From Stenotrophomonas maltophilia (GTDB taxonomy: Bacteria > Pseudomonadota > Gammaproteobacteria > Xanthomonadales > Xanthomonadaceae), in contig NZ_NEQV01000007.1 of assembly GCF_002799245.1 (NCBI RefSeq), forward strand, positions 62,001-126,000: a stretch of 64,000 nucleotides of DNA, given 5' to 3'. The translations under genes and the position numbers were made by a program. Shown here piece after piece: positions 42,117 through 51,382 of this stretch; within the stretch, counting starts at the first letter, position 1; every line of letters starts with the position of its first letter. Under the pieces are notes generated by a model that worked only from the letters and a program-made list of their open reading frames with translations, searched no databases and was not told where the DNA came from.

Positions 42117-43100
42117 ATGAGCATCAGCATCAACGACGTCGCACGCGTGGCAGGGGTATCCAAATCCACAGTGTCACGGGTGCTCGGGGGCGGCCCGGTC
42201 AGCGAGGAGGTACGCGGCCGGGTCGAGGTGGCGATCCGCCAGACCGGCTATCGGCCCAACCTGCAGGCAAGACGCCTGCGCTCCCGGCACACCGGCATCA
42301 TCGGATTGATCGTGGCAGACATCCGCAACCCGTTCTTCACTGCGCTGATCCGCGCGGTGGAGGAGGTCGCCTATCGCGAAGGTCTGCGCGTCACCCTCTG
42401 CAACACCGACGAGGACCCCGAGCGCGAGGCGCTGTACCTGCAATTGATGCACGAGGAGCGCATCAGTGGACTGATCTTCGCGCCAACCCGCACCACGGTG
42501 GGCCGGCTGGAGCGGCTTGCGCTGGACTATCCGACGGTGCTGGTGGACCGTGCCGTGCCCGGCGGGGCGATCGACAGCGTCGTCCTCGACAACCCTGCGG
42601 CGATGGGCGGTTTGGTCGAACATCTGGTCGAGCGTGGCTATCGCCGCATCGGCGGCTTGTTCGGCAGTACCAGCACCACCGCGTCCGAACGCCGCGACGG
42701 CTATCTGGCCGCGATGCGCACGCACGGCCTGGAGCCGGAATACCGGGAGGTTGAGCCCACGGCCGAAGCCGCCATCGCAACGGCCGGACAGTGGCTGGCT
42801 GGCCCATCGAGGCCCGAGGCGCTGGTCACCAGCAACAGCCTGCTGCTCATGGGAGCATTGAAGGCGGCCCGCAGCGCGGGGCTGTCGATTCCAGGGGCGC
42901 TGGCGCTGGCGGGTTTCGACAACGAGCGTTGGACCGAGCTGGTCGAACCGGGCATCACGGTGGTCGAACAACCGGTCGAAGAAATGGGGCGTGCAGCCAT
43001 GTCGCTGTTGCTCGAGCGCCTGCGCACGCCGGAACTGCCGGTGCGCAGACTGGTGATGACGGGCCGATGCGTGGTGAGGGGATCGACGGCCTCGCGATAG
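42117..43100 (+). CDS. fruR: LacI-family transcriptional regulator of the fructose operon
   Basis: 327 residues. The LacI HTH occupies 1-50 (INDVARVAGVSKSTVSRVLGG), with the hinge helix ARRLRSRHTG. The periplasmic-binding-like effector domain follows (IGLIVADIRNPFF, VDRAVPGG, GFDNERW). It is divergent from fruBKA and flanked by two GGGAACG-type operators, so it should repress the fru genes until fructose 1-phosphate or a related phosphate binds. Confidence 0.92.
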   Translation: MSISINDVARVAGVSKSTVSRVLGGGPVSEEVRGRVEVAIRQTGYRPNLQARRLRSRHTGIIGLIVADIRNPFFTALIRAVEEVAYREGLRVTLCNTDEDPEREALYLQLMHEERISGLIFAPTRTTVGRLERLALDYPTVLVDRAVPGGAIDSVVLDNPAAMGGLVEHLVERGYRRIGGLFGSTSTTASERRDGYLAAMRTHGLEPEYREVEPTAEAAIATAGQWLAGPSRPEALVTSNSLLLMGALKAARSAGLSIPGALALAGFDNERWTELVEPGITVVEQPVEEMGRAAMSLLLERLRTPELPVRRLVMTGRCVVRGSTASR

Positions 43101-43458
43101 TCCAACAGGAGCGAGCTCATCGGGGTGCTTGCGAAGGGGTCGATTTGGGATGTTTATCGGGGGTAGGGCGAGTGTCCACTTCTGGTCGAAAGCGGACATC
43201 GCGGGGGGAGGCGATTGACCTGCGTTGATGCGGGTCGGCGGCGCGGATAGGGTGCCGGAGCACCCATGGTCGTGATGCACCAATCGGATAGCCGCTTAAG
43301 ACCCCATCCACATGCCTGCATCGCCCCGTGAGGCATCTACCTCTGTAGTATCCAACCCATCAGAGCAGGCTAGGCTGGTACGGCTCATATGATATGAGTG
43401 GGCAATATCGGTCGCTGCGATGCCAAGCTATCTACGCGACGAGGGTGCGGAGCCGCGT
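43101..43458. other. 358-nt intergenic region without a gene
   Basis: It contains the 58-bp repeat described separately, a GGGTAGGG octamer and an AT-rich stretch with CATATGATATG near 43387. Short open frames on both strands have no ribosome site or recognisable product. Confidence 0.6.
43142..43199 (+). repeat. 58-bp dispersed repeat, copy A (contains KOPS)
   Basis: Begins GATTTGGGATGTTTATCG, continues with GGGTAGGG (43161-43168) and ends in an imperfect palindrome GTCCACTTCTGGTCGAAAGCGGAC. Copies B (54687-54744) and C (61405-61462, opposite strand) share this layout. Confidence 0.85.
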
Positions 43459-44622
43459 TTAGCTGCACGCCGCCTCCGGCGTTGCAACCGATCTCGCAGG
43501 GAACCACCCTGGATTCGAACGGATCACCCCGAACAGCTTGGCCGGAATCTTCAAACCAACAGCCTCCGCGTCAGGATCCAGCGCCGTCACGATGTCACCC
43601 TCGCGCGCCGCCACCGCTTTCTCCACCCACTGCGAATCCAGCACCAGGCCACGTCCAACCACAGCAAGAGACAACCCTCCGTCCAGAGCGGTGCGAGCAT
43701 CCCGGGGCAGTCGTAGCTCGCCTGCGGCCATCAATGGCAGGCGTCCGCCAACGCGCTCAATGAACAGCTCGGCGGTGGTTTGCTCATCATCCGCATCCAG
43801 AGGCTTGCCTGCCAGGACGTTGTAAAGCGATACATGCAGGTAGTCGAGGTTGCCCTCTTCAATCAGCGTGTCCACCAATGCCAGTGCATCCCCGACACGC
43901 AACGCACCGTCACCCGGTTCCTCCGGCGAAATCCGATACCCCAGCAGGAAGGGGCGCTGGGCGCGAAGCGAGATCACGCGACGCACTTCGCGTACGACCT
44001 CAAGGGGGAAGCGCATCCGCGCCTCCAGTGAACCTCCCCACTCGTCGGAGCGATGATTGAACAGCGGCGACAGGAAGTTCTGGATCAGGAAGCCATGTGC
44101 CCCATGGAGCTCCACGCCATCGAATCCGGCCTCGATCGCGCGACGGGTGGCCTCGCCAAAGTCATGGATGACTGCCAGGATCTCATCAGGGTCAAGTGCG
44201 CGGCTGGCCACTTCTCCATTGTTGAAGGGCCCTTTCGGCGCGGCCATGGCACTTGCGCTTACCAGCTCGCCCTCCGGGATCAGCGACGGCACCGCTTTGT
44301 TACCCGCGTGGAAGATCTGGAGGACTGCAGGAGCGCCGCCGCTCTTTGCGGCCTGTGCAAGCTTCCGCAAGCTTGGGATGAATTGATCATCATGGGACGC
44401 GAACTCGTCGGAGAAGCCGACGCCGTTGGCTTGCACCTGGGTACAGCCCGTCAGCACAAGGCCGACGCCCTGCACGCGTTCGCGGTAATAGGACAGCTCC
44501 TCGTCGGAAACTGTCTGGTCTGGGTTCGAGGACCAGGTCGTCATCGGTGCCATCACGATTCGGTTGCGCAGCACCGTGCCGTTGCTGAACACGTAGGGTT
44601 CAAGCAGTAGATCATTCATCAT
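43459..44622 (-). CDS. NADH:flavin oxidoreductase, Old Yellow Enzyme family
   Basis: 387 residues folding as an FMN TIM barrel. Typical motifs are NRIVMAPMTTW near residue 19, a GVELHGAHGFLIQNFLSPLFNHRSDEWGG segment with substrate-binding His near residue 177, and the phosphate-binding AVVGRGL near residue 330. It reduces activated alkenes, quinones or nitro compounds with NAD(P)H. It is the most distal gene of the eleven-gene minus-strand redox block. The start is one of two adjacent ATGs. Confidence 0.88.
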   Translation of the reverse strand: MMNDLLLEPYVFSNGTVLRNRIVMAPMTTWSSNPDQTVSDEELSYYRERVQGVGLVLTGCTQVQANGVGFSDEFASHDDQFIPSLRKLAQAAKSGGAPAVLQIFHAGNKAVPSLIPEGELVSASAMAAPKGPFNNGEVASRALDPDEILAVIHDFGEATRRAIEAGFDGVELHGAHGFLIQNFLSPLFNHRSDEWGGSLEARMRFPLEVVREVRRVISLRAQRPFLLGYRISPEEPGDGALRVGDALALVDTLIEEGNLDYLHVSLYNVLAGKPLDADDEQTTAELFIERVGGRLPLMAAGELRLPRDARTALDGGLSLAVVGRGLVLDSQWVEKAVAAREGDIVTALDPDAEAVGLKIPAKLFGVIRSNPGWFPARSVATPEAACS

Positions 44623-44685
44623 TGCGTTCACATGGTTGGTGCACCCCACTGATGGGGCGCACAATGGTTTCAATTTCCACTCGTA

Positions 44686-45363
44686 TTAAAGAGGCGAGTC
44701 CGGGTTGATTCCGAACCATTCCCGGTCAATCGCCTCAAGCATCTCTTCAGGTGACAGCTGCCGTGTCATACGGCCACGGAGTAGCTGCCGATGCTCGAAC
44801 GAGCGCGCTCCGCGGCTCATCACCTTGTCCCGGAACGCCGAGATGTATTCATCGCCAATGTGGCTGTTGTACGTGTTGAACAGCACCACGTGCTTGCCAT
44901 CAAAGCGGTTGTTCTCGACGAATGACCAGATGGGCGAAGCGGGGCTGTAGAGCCAGACCGGGGAGCCCAGCCAGACCGCGTCGAAGGACGCCAGGTCAAT
45001 GGTCTTCGGCCACGTCCTCGGCAGCGCCCCTGCGTCCCGTTTCAACGCCACTGCGGCTTTCAACGCCCCCACCAGACTGCCGACACCAATTTCATGGTTG
45101 GGCACATTCAGTGCGTAGAGCCGCGCTTGTAGATGCCTGGCGACATGCCGGGCTGCAAGGCCCGTGTTCCCGGAGCGCGAGTAATACACCACCGCAACAC
45201 CGGATACGCGCGCGTCTGCGCTCGGCATGTAGGGCTCGATCCCCGCAGTCTCGCCGGCCTGCCGTCGCTCGATGACACTCACTGCAAGCAGGACGGCAAA
45301 TGCCGCGAGAGACGCCACTACGATCGAGGCGCCGATGATCTGGATCCAGGAAATGCGCCTCAC
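44686..45363 (-). CDS. Membrane-anchored flavodoxin-like protein
   Basis: 225 residues. An N-terminal membrane helix (residues 7-29) precedes a flavodoxin domain with the FMN phosphate loop YYSRSGNTGLAA near residue 60 and LGSPVWLYSPASPIWSFVENN near 130, a form seen in flavodoxin_4-type proteins. Electron transfer at the membrane surface is inferred. It ends 63 bases before the Old Yellow Enzyme start and begins ten bases after the SDR stop. Confidence 0.75.
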   Translation of the reverse strand: MRRISWIQIIGASIVVASLAAFAVLLAVSVIERRQAGETAGIEPYMPSADARVSGVAVVYYSRSGNTGLAARHVARHLQARLYALNVPNHEIGVGSLVGALKAAVALKRDAGALPRTWPKTIDLASFDAVWLGSPVWLYSPASPIWSFVENNRFDGKHVVLFNTYNSHIGDEYISAFRDKVMSRGARSFEHRQLLRGRMTRQLSPEEMLEAIDREWFGINPDSPL

Positions 45364-45373
45364 CTCCTGTTCC

Positions 45374-46204
45374 TCAGAAGTCAGTGGAGCGGGTCAGTTC
45401 CTCGAACCTGCCCGTCTCGGCAATTCGGCCTTCCAGCGTCGGCATGACGAAGTCCACTGCATCGTTGCCGATGAGCAGCTGCCGCGGCGGATGCGCCATG
45501 CCGGCGACCTGAAGGACGACCTGTGCAAGCTTGGCCGGGTCTCCCTGCTGCTGGCCATCTGCCGATGCCAGCAGGCTTCGGGCGTTTCCAAACGGTGCAT
45601 AGTCGGCAATCGACACGTCACCGTACCTGGCGGATCGGTCATTCAGGAATTCGGTACGGAAGAAGCCCGGCTCGATCGCGGTGACCTGGATCCCAAGGGG
45701 CGCCACCTCGTCTGCCAGCGCCAGCGTCATTCCTTCAACGGCGAACTTCGACGCCGAATAGAACGTTGCATTGGCAACAGCCTTCACGCCTGCAATGGAC
45801 GAGGTGTTGATCACGCGCCCACGGCCTTGACGACGCATCACCGGCAGCACCGCCCTGAGCACATTCGCCATGCCAAAGACATTCGTGGCGAACTGCTGCT
45901 CGATCTGCGCGGCGGTTGCCTCCTCGAAGCGCCCGAGCAGGCAGAAGCCGGCGTTGTTGATCAGTACGTCAATCCTCCCGAAGCGAGCAATGGCTGCGTC
46001 GACTGCGGGTTGTGCGTGCGCCTGTCTGCTCACATCAAGGACCTGAAGCTCGATACGATCCAGCGGCGCGTCTGCATAGGCAGCTCGTAGCTGTTCCATG
46101 TTGCGCCCCGTGGCCACGACACTATCGCCGTCTGCGAGCGCAGCCTTGGCGATCTCGAGGCCCATGCCGCGCGATGCACCTGTGATAAACCAGATTCTGT
46201 TCAT
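45374..46204 (-). CDS. Short-chain dehydrogenase/reductase
   Basis: 276 residues, classical SDR. TGASRGMG cofactor loop near residue 8, NNAG near 86, Ser in NTSS near 137 and the YSASK catalytic Tyr-Lys near 152. Arg residues after the first strands (TGRN) favour NADPH. The substrate is unknown; a carbonyl detoxification role is inferred from neighbours. Confidence 0.88.
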   Translation of the reverse strand: MNRIWFITGASRGMGLEIAKAALADGDSVVATGRNMEQLRAAYADAPLDRIELQVLDVSRQAHAQPAVDAAIARFGRIDVLINNAGFCLLGRFEEATAAQIEQQFATNVFGMANVLRAVLPVMRRQGRGRVINTSSIAGVKAVANATFYSASKFAVEGMTLALADEVAPLGIQVTAIEPGFFRTEFLNDRSARYGDVSIADYAPFGNARSLLASADGQQQGDPAKLAQVVLQVAGMAHPPRQLLIGNDAVDFVMPTLEGRIAETGRFEELTRSTDF

Positions 46205-46228
46205 ATCAATTCTCCTGAAGCGCCAACC

Positions 46229-46963
46229 TCAGAGGGTCAGCTGCAGGGTAGGGCGGATAACGATGTCGTCCAGCAGCACGCCTGGCGGCTGAGCGAAGGT
46301 GTAGACCAGTGCGTTGGCGACGTCTTCCGGAAGCAGTGCGTCAATCGCTTCACGACGCTCCCGCATCACGTCCGAAGGCACGTTGTGGCCCCACTCGGTG
46401 TGCACCGCACCCGGATGAATAAGCGAGACCCGGATGCCTTGCCCTGCAAGCTCCTGGCGCAACCCGTCGGAGAACCCACTGACAGCGAACTTCGTCGCGC
46501 AGTACACCGCCCAGTTGGGGGCGCTCGTCTTCCCGCCGACACTTGAGACCGTGGAAATCATTGCCCCGGGCCGGCCCTTCATCAGTGGCAGGGCGGCGTG
46601 TGTGCAGTGGAGCACGCCATAGAGATTTGCATCTATCTGGCGGCGCCAGTCCTCAGGCGTGCTGCCCTCGAATGAGCCCGCAATGCCCATGCCGGCGTTG
46701 TTGAACAGCAGATCCAGGCCGCCAAATCGCTGGCGGACTTCGCTGAAGAGGGCCGCCACCTGGTCTGGATCCGCTACGTCGGTTGCAATGGCAAGTGCCT
46801 GCGGTCCGAGTTCGGCCGCCAAGGCCTCAATGCGGTCCTTCCGGCGCGCGGACAGCACCACCGACATGCCCTCTGCAACGAGTGCTCTCGCCGCGGCTTC
46901 GCCAATGCCACTCGAGGCACCGGTGATCACGGCGATCTTTCCTTCAATGCTACTTAGTTTCAC
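46229..46963 (-). CDS. Short-chain dehydrogenase/reductase
   Basis: 244 residues. TGASSGIG near residue 14, NNAG near 89, STVSSVG and YCATK near 152 make it a complete classical SDR. SARRK after strand 2 suggests NADPH. Its start overlaps the stop of the RibD-like gene by ATGA, so the two are translationally coupled. Confidence 0.88.
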   Translation of the reverse strand: MKLSSIEGKIAVITGASSGIGEAAARALVAEGMSVVLSARRKDRIEALAAELGPQALAIATDVADPDQVAALFSEVRQRFGGLDLLFNNAGMGIAGSFEGSTPEDWRRQIDANLYGVLHCTHAALPLMKGRPGAMISTVSSVGGKTSAPNWAVYCATKFAVSGFSDGLRQELAGQGIRVSLIHPGAVHTEWGHNVPSDVMRERREAIDALLPEDVANALVYTFAQPPGVLLDDIVIRPTLQLTL

Positions 46964-47715
46964 GAGAGTATCTCTTCAGGGGCCGAACCGGATTGATTCG
47001 ACCGTTTCAAGGGGGTGACGTAGCGCACCCACAGCACGTCATCCGAAAGAACCTGCGCTGACTTCAGCGTGTAGGTGCGTGGTGGCTGCGAACTCAGGCT
47101 CGCCGGGCGTTGGAACGAGGTCGGGGTGTCGTTGGCATCATCCAGGGCAGGAACGGTCACCAGGCTGATCTCGTCGATCAGTCCCGCATGGAGGAAGCTT
47201 CCATTGACGATGGGGCCTCCAGATACGACTAGTGTCTGGATGCCAAACAAGACCTTCAGCTTCTGCACCGCCAAGGCCAGATCGAGCTCATCGCCACCGG
47301 CGAAGATGTACGAGATCTTTCGCTGGTGGAGATACGAGATGTAATCATCAGAGGCGCGGTCCGTCAGCACTTCAATCAGATGCGCCTCTGGCCGCACCCC
47401 ATACTGGACGGTGTTCTTGTTCCAGGGGAGCTTTCCGGAAGCATCGATGGAGACGACGAAATCACGCGCGCCAGCGTCACCGATGTAGTCCTGTCGAGCC
47501 ACGCGGGGGGCCTTGGGATCAAAGCGGGGGGACCCAGTACCGGCGAAGTACGCCATCGTTACCCGGCCGCAGAGCCAGGCCTGGCTGCCAAAGCTCAGAT
47601 GCGTCTCGTCATAGGCGCGCGCCAACGCAGCACGCAATGGAACCTCCATGAATGGACCGTAGGCCTTGCCAGTGATGGATGTTTCCATGTGGCAGATGAT
47701 GTGGGGACGTTCCAT
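46960..47715 (-). CDS. RibD C-terminal / dihydrofolate-reductase-like protein
   Basis: 251 residues. An N-terminal strand with METSITGKAYGPF, a GSQAWLCGRVTMAYF segment and VSGGPIVNGSFLHAGLIDEISLVTVPAL are typical of the RibD_C family, NADPH-dependent reductases related to riboflavin biosynthesis. These stand-alone members are usually stress- or flavin-linked enzymes of unknown substrate. The location among flavin enzymes agrees with that. Confidence 0.8.
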   Translation of the reverse strand: MERPHIICHMETSITGKAYGPFMEVPLRAALARAYDETHLSFGSQAWLCGRVTMAYFAGTGSPRFDPKAPRVARQDYIGDAGARDFVVSIDASGKLPWNKNTVQYGVRPEAHLIEVLTDRASDDYISYLHQRKISYIFAGGDELDLALAVQKLKVLFGIQTLVVSGGPIVNGSFLHAGLIDEISLVTVPALDDANDTPTSFQRPASLSSQPPRTYTLKSAQVLSDDVLWVRYVTPLKRSNQSGSAPEEILS

Positions 47716-47735
47716 GGATGGACCTCATTCGTTCA

Positions 47736-48461
47736 CTAGGGGTGGACAGTCGTCTTTCGCTGTTGATCGCGCTGGCAGCGCTCAAGCAGTGCGGCTGCCA
47801 GGCTCTCCATCCGCGAAATTGCGCTGGCCAGGGATTGCAGCAGTGCCTGGCCTCCCTCGGCTGTATGCTCGACCGCGATGGCATGTATCTCGGTGATTCC
47901 AATGCGGCCCAGCGCAGCGCGCAGGCTGGACTCCAGATTGTTGAGGTGCGCGAACTCGCCGCCTTCATCCATGCCGTGGCCACCGCGCGCACTCAGCACG
48001 ACCACGGGAAAGAACCGCTCGCAGAAGGCTCGTCGAGGGTCGGCGTTTTCTGCGTCATCCGGCACCGTCCGGCTTTGGTGTACAACGTTGGCAAGCCATG
48101 CTTTAAGGCACGATGGCATGGTCAGGTCGTACAACGGCGTTCCAATGACGACCATGTCTGCCCAGAACAGCTCATCCACCATCAGATCACTCTCGGCCAC
48201 GGCGTCGAGCTGTGCGGGTGACAGCGGACCGCCATCACACACCGCTTGAATCCAGCGCGGACCCACCTGTTTTGGTGGTGCCGCTCCCAGATCCCTGTAC
48301 TCCACTTCGCTTTCTGGCCACGCATCCAACCAGCAGTCGACGAAATGCCTGCTGAGCCGACGCGAGTAGGAGCCATGCTGGCCGTGAGGACACATGGCTC
48401 GCAGGCCCGGGCGACCACTGGCATCAAGGTGCAGGATTCTCACTGGGCGCCCGGGATCCAT
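47736..48461 (-). CDS. Flavodoxin-fold NAD(P)H oxidoreductase (AzoR/MdaB-like)
   Basis: 241 residues. ILHLDASGRPG with following SYSRRLSRHFVD forms the FMN phosphate loop seen in FMN-dependent NADH azoreductases. GTPLYDLTMPSCLKAWLANVV near residue 105 matches the azoreductase PMYNFxxPxxLKxxxD motif. It likely reduces quinones or azo compounds by two electrons. The C-terminal 60 residues are longer than usual for AzoR and partly helical. Confidence 0.78.
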   Translation of the reverse strand: MDPGRPVRILHLDASGRPGLRAMCPHGQHGSYSRRLSRHFVDCWLDAWPESEVEYRDLGAAPPKQVGPRWIQAVCDGGPLSPAQLDAVAESDLMVDELFWADMVVIGTPLYDLTMPSCLKAWLANVVHQSRTVPDDAENADPRRAFCERFFPVVVLSARGGHGMDEGGEFAHLNNLESSLRAALGRIGITEIHAIAVEHTAEGGQALLQSLASAISRMESLAAALLERCQRDQQRKTTVHP

Positions 48462-48466
48462 CGCGG

Positions 48467-49105
48467 TTACATGAAGTACGGCTTGTCGCCGTCGCTTCCT
48501 GGCTTGTTCAACCCTAGATTCCCACCGGTGTGGCGAGCCGGATCGACGATGATCTGGCTGATCAGGTCACCCACGCTTCTGCGGGAAACCACGGTGCCTT
48601 TGAACGGCTGGCCCTTTTCCGTGGTCTCGTAGTCCACCTCGTCCTTGTCAGTCAGCCAAGCCGGGCGCAGGATCGTGTAGTCCAGGCCCGAGGCCTCGAT
48701 CGCGTCCGCTGCACGCCTGAACGGCTTGAGGTCCTCGCCGATGATGTCGTTGTTCCACTCGCCGAACTTGCCCGGGACCTCGTCGTAGATGCCCAGCGAG
48801 AGGACGAAGATCAAGCGCTTGACGCCTGCGGCGTTCATCGCGGCGATCACCGCCTGTGCTTGCTTGTCCAGGTCTTCGCCGGTCAGGTTGGCGTAGACGA
48901 TGTCCTGTCCTGCGACCGCATCCTTCAGCAGCTTCTTGTCCAAGACGTTGCCGATGACCACCTTCGCGTTGGCAGGTTCTTTGCCCGTCAGTTTCTTCGG
49001 GTCACGAAGAAGCAGGGTCTGCTGGATGTTTTTCTCTGTGGCGAGCGATCTGATGACCCATTGGGCGATCTGGCCGCTTGCGCCCAGAATGAGAACGTTC
49101 TTCAT
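48467..49105 (-). CDS. NmrA-like / atypical SDR NAD(P)-binding protein
   Basis: 212 residues. The glycine motif [13 protein letters not shown] near residue 5 and an atypical YDE/NmrA layout ([36 protein letters not shown]) identify an extended SDR-like fold. AAGGAG eight bases upstream supports ATG 49105. Members act as quinone reductases or redox sensors; the function here is open. Confidence 0.82.
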   Translation of the reverse strand: MKNVLILGASGQIAQWVIRSLATEKNIQQTLLLRDPKKLTGKEPANAKVVIGNVLDKKLLKDAVAGQDIVYANLTGEDLDKQAQAVIAAMNAAGVKRLIFVLSLGIYDEVPGKFGEWNNDIIGEDLKPFRRAADAIEASGLDYTILRPAWLTDKDEVDYETTEKGQPFKGTVVSRRSVGDLISQIIVDPARHTGGNLGLNKPGSDGDKPYFM

Positions 49106-49123
49106 GATCACGACTCCTTGTTG

Positions 49124-49897
49124 TCAGGCACCGATGTAGGCGCCGTTGTCTACCACCAGAACCCGCCCGGTGACGGCGCGTGCCATGTCGCTTGCCAGAT
49201 AGAGGATCGCGTTCGCCTGATCCTCGGGCTGCGTGAATGGCAGGGACTGGTCGGTGTGCTTGGTGATGTAGGGAACCATCGTCGATCCGCCGGTGAGCTT
49301 GCCGGCCGCCCAGTCACGGGCCATCGGCGTATCGGTGTTACCCGGGGCCACCGCGTTGCAGCGGATGCCGGTGCCCGAGAAGCGGACTGCGATGTTGGTG
49401 GTCATCGCGTTCACGGCAGCCTTGGTGGAGACGTACGCCAGGCCGCCCAGCGGCAGTGATCCGTTCACCGAGGTAACGTTGACGATGGCGCCGGTGCCTC
49501 GCGGCATGAAGTGCCCGACGGCCTCGCGACAGAAGCGGAAGACGCCGGCGTAGTTCACCTGCACTACTTCGTCGAAGTGCTCGTCCGTGTACTCCTCGAT
49601 GGACATCATGTCGCCATACCCGGCGTTGTTCACCAGGATGTCGACCTGCCCGAACGCGTCGATTGCCTTGGCGAATACCAGCCGGGGCGCTGCCGGATCG
49701 GCCGAGTCCGCGACGATGCCCAGCGCATTGCCACCGGCGTCCTGGATCTCCTTCACCACGGCATCAAGGTCGGCCTGTTTGAGCGCGGTAAGAACGACAT
49801 TCGCGCCTTGCTCGACGAACAGCTTGGCCGTGGCCAGGCCGATGCCCTTGCTGGCACCGGTGATGATGGCGGTCTTTCCAGTCAGTAGAGGTTTCAT
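49124..49897 (-). CDS. Short-chain dehydrogenase/reductase, FabG-like
   Basis: 257 residues. TGASKGIG near residue 13, NNAGYGD near 90, NVTSVNG and YVSTK near 155 with a C-terminal GRVLVVDNGAYIGA. Complete classical SDR resembling 3-oxoacyl reductases and glucose dehydrogenases. GGAAG precedes ATG 49897. A 12-bp-stem hairpin lies 20 bases upstream in the leader. Confidence 0.87.
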   Translation of the reverse strand: MKPLLTGKTAIITGASKGIGLATAKLFVEQGANVVLTALKQADLDAVVKEIQDAGGNALGIVADSADPAAPRLVFAKAIDAFGQVDILVNNAGYGDMMSIEEYTDEHFDEVVQVNYAGVFRFCREAVGHFMPRGTGAIVNVTSVNGSLPLGGLAYVSTKAAVNAMTTNIAVRFSGTGIRCNAVAPGNTDTPMARDWAAGKLTGGSTMVPYITKHTDQSLPFTQPEDQANAILYLASDMARAVTGRVLVVDNGAYIGA

Positions 49898-49917
49898 GTT
49901 CACTTCCATTGCGTGTG

Positions 49918-49947
49918 GGTCGACCGGCGTGCATGCGCCGGTCGACC
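49918..49947. terminator. Strong hairpin between hydrolase and SDR genes
   Basis: GGTCGACCGGCG pairs perfectly with CGCCGGTCGACC around TGCATG. It may end the transcript from the hydrolase at 50014 or stabilise the downstream mRNA; there is no T-tract. Confidence 0.5.
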
Positions 49948-50013
49948 GGATGCCGTATGAGATTCGCGGCTTTCAGCTTCGGGGCCGCTTGGGATCGGGC
50001 GGCCGCCGCTCCG

Positions 50014-50949
50014 TCACAGGTTGGCCTTGAAGAACGGAACCACCTGGGCCATCGCGATTGCGACCGACTCCGGCTTGTCGTACAGGTCGTAGTGCGACCA
50101 GCCTTCAGCGACGACGATCTGCTTGTTCTCTGAGGCCGCGCGGCTGTAGATCTCCCAGCCATCACGATAGGCGCCGAAGCCACCGGGCTTGTCACCGATG
50201 ACCACCATCAGTGGCTGGGTCAGCAGCACCTCGGCGTTGAGGAACGCATCCCAACCCATCGCCGCACCGCTGAAGGACATCAGTTGGCTGGTGGCACCAT
50301 TGGGTTGCTGGCCGCGAGCCGTCTTGTAGTACTCGGTGGCTTCCAATACGTCGATATCCGTGATGCCCGCAGCCTTGCCCGCTTCAACGGAATCCGGCAG
50401 CAGGTTGGCCACATCACGCTCGGCACCCTGCGCCTGGGCCGTGCGCATGCCGGCGATATTTGCCGCCAGCTCGCGCGGCTTGAACTGCGCGAAGCCCTCG
50501 CGGATCAGGCGGCCGTAGTTCACGCCGGTGATGGACACCAGCGCCTGGATGCGGTGGTCGGTGATGCCAGCGTGGATGGTGTACGCACCGCCACCGCAGA
50601 CACCGATGGCACCGATGCGGCCTGCATCGACGTACGGCAGCGATTGCAGGTAGTCGACGGCGAAGCGGATATCCGAAACGCGGATCGACGGATCTTCGAT
50701 GAAGCGGGGCTCCCCGCCGCTGGCGCCCTGGAAGCTGGCATCGTGCACCAGCACCACGAAGCCCTGTTCGGCCAAGCCCTTGGCATAGACATTGCCCGCC
50801 GTCTGTTCCTTGCAGCTGCCGATGGGATGGGTACTGACGATGGCGGGGTACTTTCTGCTCTCGTCGAAATCCGCCGGGAGGTAGATGTCGGCAGCCGTCT
50901 GCCAGCCCAGGTTCTGATAGCTGACAGTCTTGATGGAAATGGAGCTCAT
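50014..50949 (-). CDS. Alpha/beta-hydrolase with Cys in the nucleophile elbow
   Basis: 311 residues, no signal peptide. The fold is recognised from KYPAIVSTHPIGSCKEQ, GFVVLVHDASFQGASGG and the elbow GVCGGG near residue 122, where Cys replaces Ser, as in dienelactone hydrolases. An Asp/Glu and the late His (GWSHYDLYD) complete a triad. It is a paralogue of the product at 51383, and a carboxymuconolactone-decarboxylase-like gene lies between them, suggesting aromatic or lactone breakdown. AGGAGA precedes ATG 50949. Confidence 0.82.
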   Translation of the reverse strand: MSSISIKTVSYQNLGWQTAADIYLPADFDESRKYPAIVSTHPIGSCKEQTAGNVYAKGLAEQGFVVLVHDASFQGASGGEPRFIEDPSIRVSDIRFAVDYLQSLPYVDAGRIGAIGVCGGGAYTIHAGITDHRIQALVSITGVNYGRLIREGFAQFKPRELAANIAGMRTAQAQGAERDVANLLPDSVEAGKAAGITDIDVLEATEYYKTARGQQPNGATSQLMSFSGAAMGWDAFLNAEVLLTQPLMVVIGDKPGGFGAYRDGWEIYSRAASENKQIVVAEGWSHYDLYDKPESVAIAMAQVVPFFKANL

Positions 50950-50962
50950 GGCGTTCTCCTGG

Positions 50963-51310
50963 TCAGATGCCGCGTTCTTCAAAGACGCGACGGGCGATGC
51001 CGAGAGCGGTAGATGCGGTCGGCCAGCCGGAGTAGAAGGCGAGATGGGTGATCAGCTCGACCAGTTCTTCCCGTGTCACGCCGTTGTCCAGAGCCTTTCC
51101 GAGGTGAAAGGGCAGTTCGTTGATGCGATAGAGCGTGACCAGCGAAGACACGGTGATCAGGCTGCGATCGCGGGGGGACAGGCCTGGCCGCTCCCACAGG
51201 TCGCCGAAGAGAACGCGGACTGTGTAGTCCGCCAGCGCGGGGGCGATATCGCCCCAGGCCGCCTGGGCCGCCGAAGGTGCCTTGTCCTTCGATGATGTGG
51301 ATGTAGTCAT
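50963..51310 (-). CDS. Carboxymuconolactone decarboxylase family protein
   Basis: 115 residues. LSPRDRSLITVSSLVTLYRINELPFHLGKALDNGVTREELVELITHLAFYSGWP is characteristic of 4-carboxymuconolactone decarboxylase-like proteins. No CxxC is present, so it is not an AhpD-type peroxidase. It is flanked by the two Cys-nucleophile hydrolases, which fits a small lactone-processing set. The true substrate is unknown. Confidence 0.87.
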   Translation of the reverse strand: MTTSTSSKDKAPSAAQAAWGDIAPALADYTVRVLFGDLWERPGLSPRDRSLITVSSLVTLYRINELPFHLGKALDNGVTREELVELITHLAFYSGWPTASTALGIARRVFEERGI

Positions 51311-51332
51311 GTTCTGCTCACGTATTCGATGG

Positions 51333-51378
51333 GATGCCCAGGCGGCCCGGCATTGCCGTAGCCGCCTCACCGGGCATC
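51333..51378. terminator. Long imperfect hairpin between hydrolase and decarboxylase genes
   Basis: Outer arms GATGCCC/GGGCATC and inner arms GGCGGC/GCCGCC pair across the 46-nt stretch downstream of the hydrolase at 51383. Terminator or mRNA-stability element; no T-tract. Confidence 0.4.
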
Positions 51379-51382
51379 TGGA

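Noticed and set aside
42015..42117. ATG at 42015 or 42117 as fruB start
   Set aside because: The coding sequence would then cover the FruR operator and C10 tract; TTG 41958 with GGAG upstream fits family length.
43117..43458. Several short frames between fruR and the Old Yellow Enzyme gene
   Set aside because: They translate the repeat in various frames (FRPEVDT-type strings recur at copy C), which is expected of a repeat rather than of genes.
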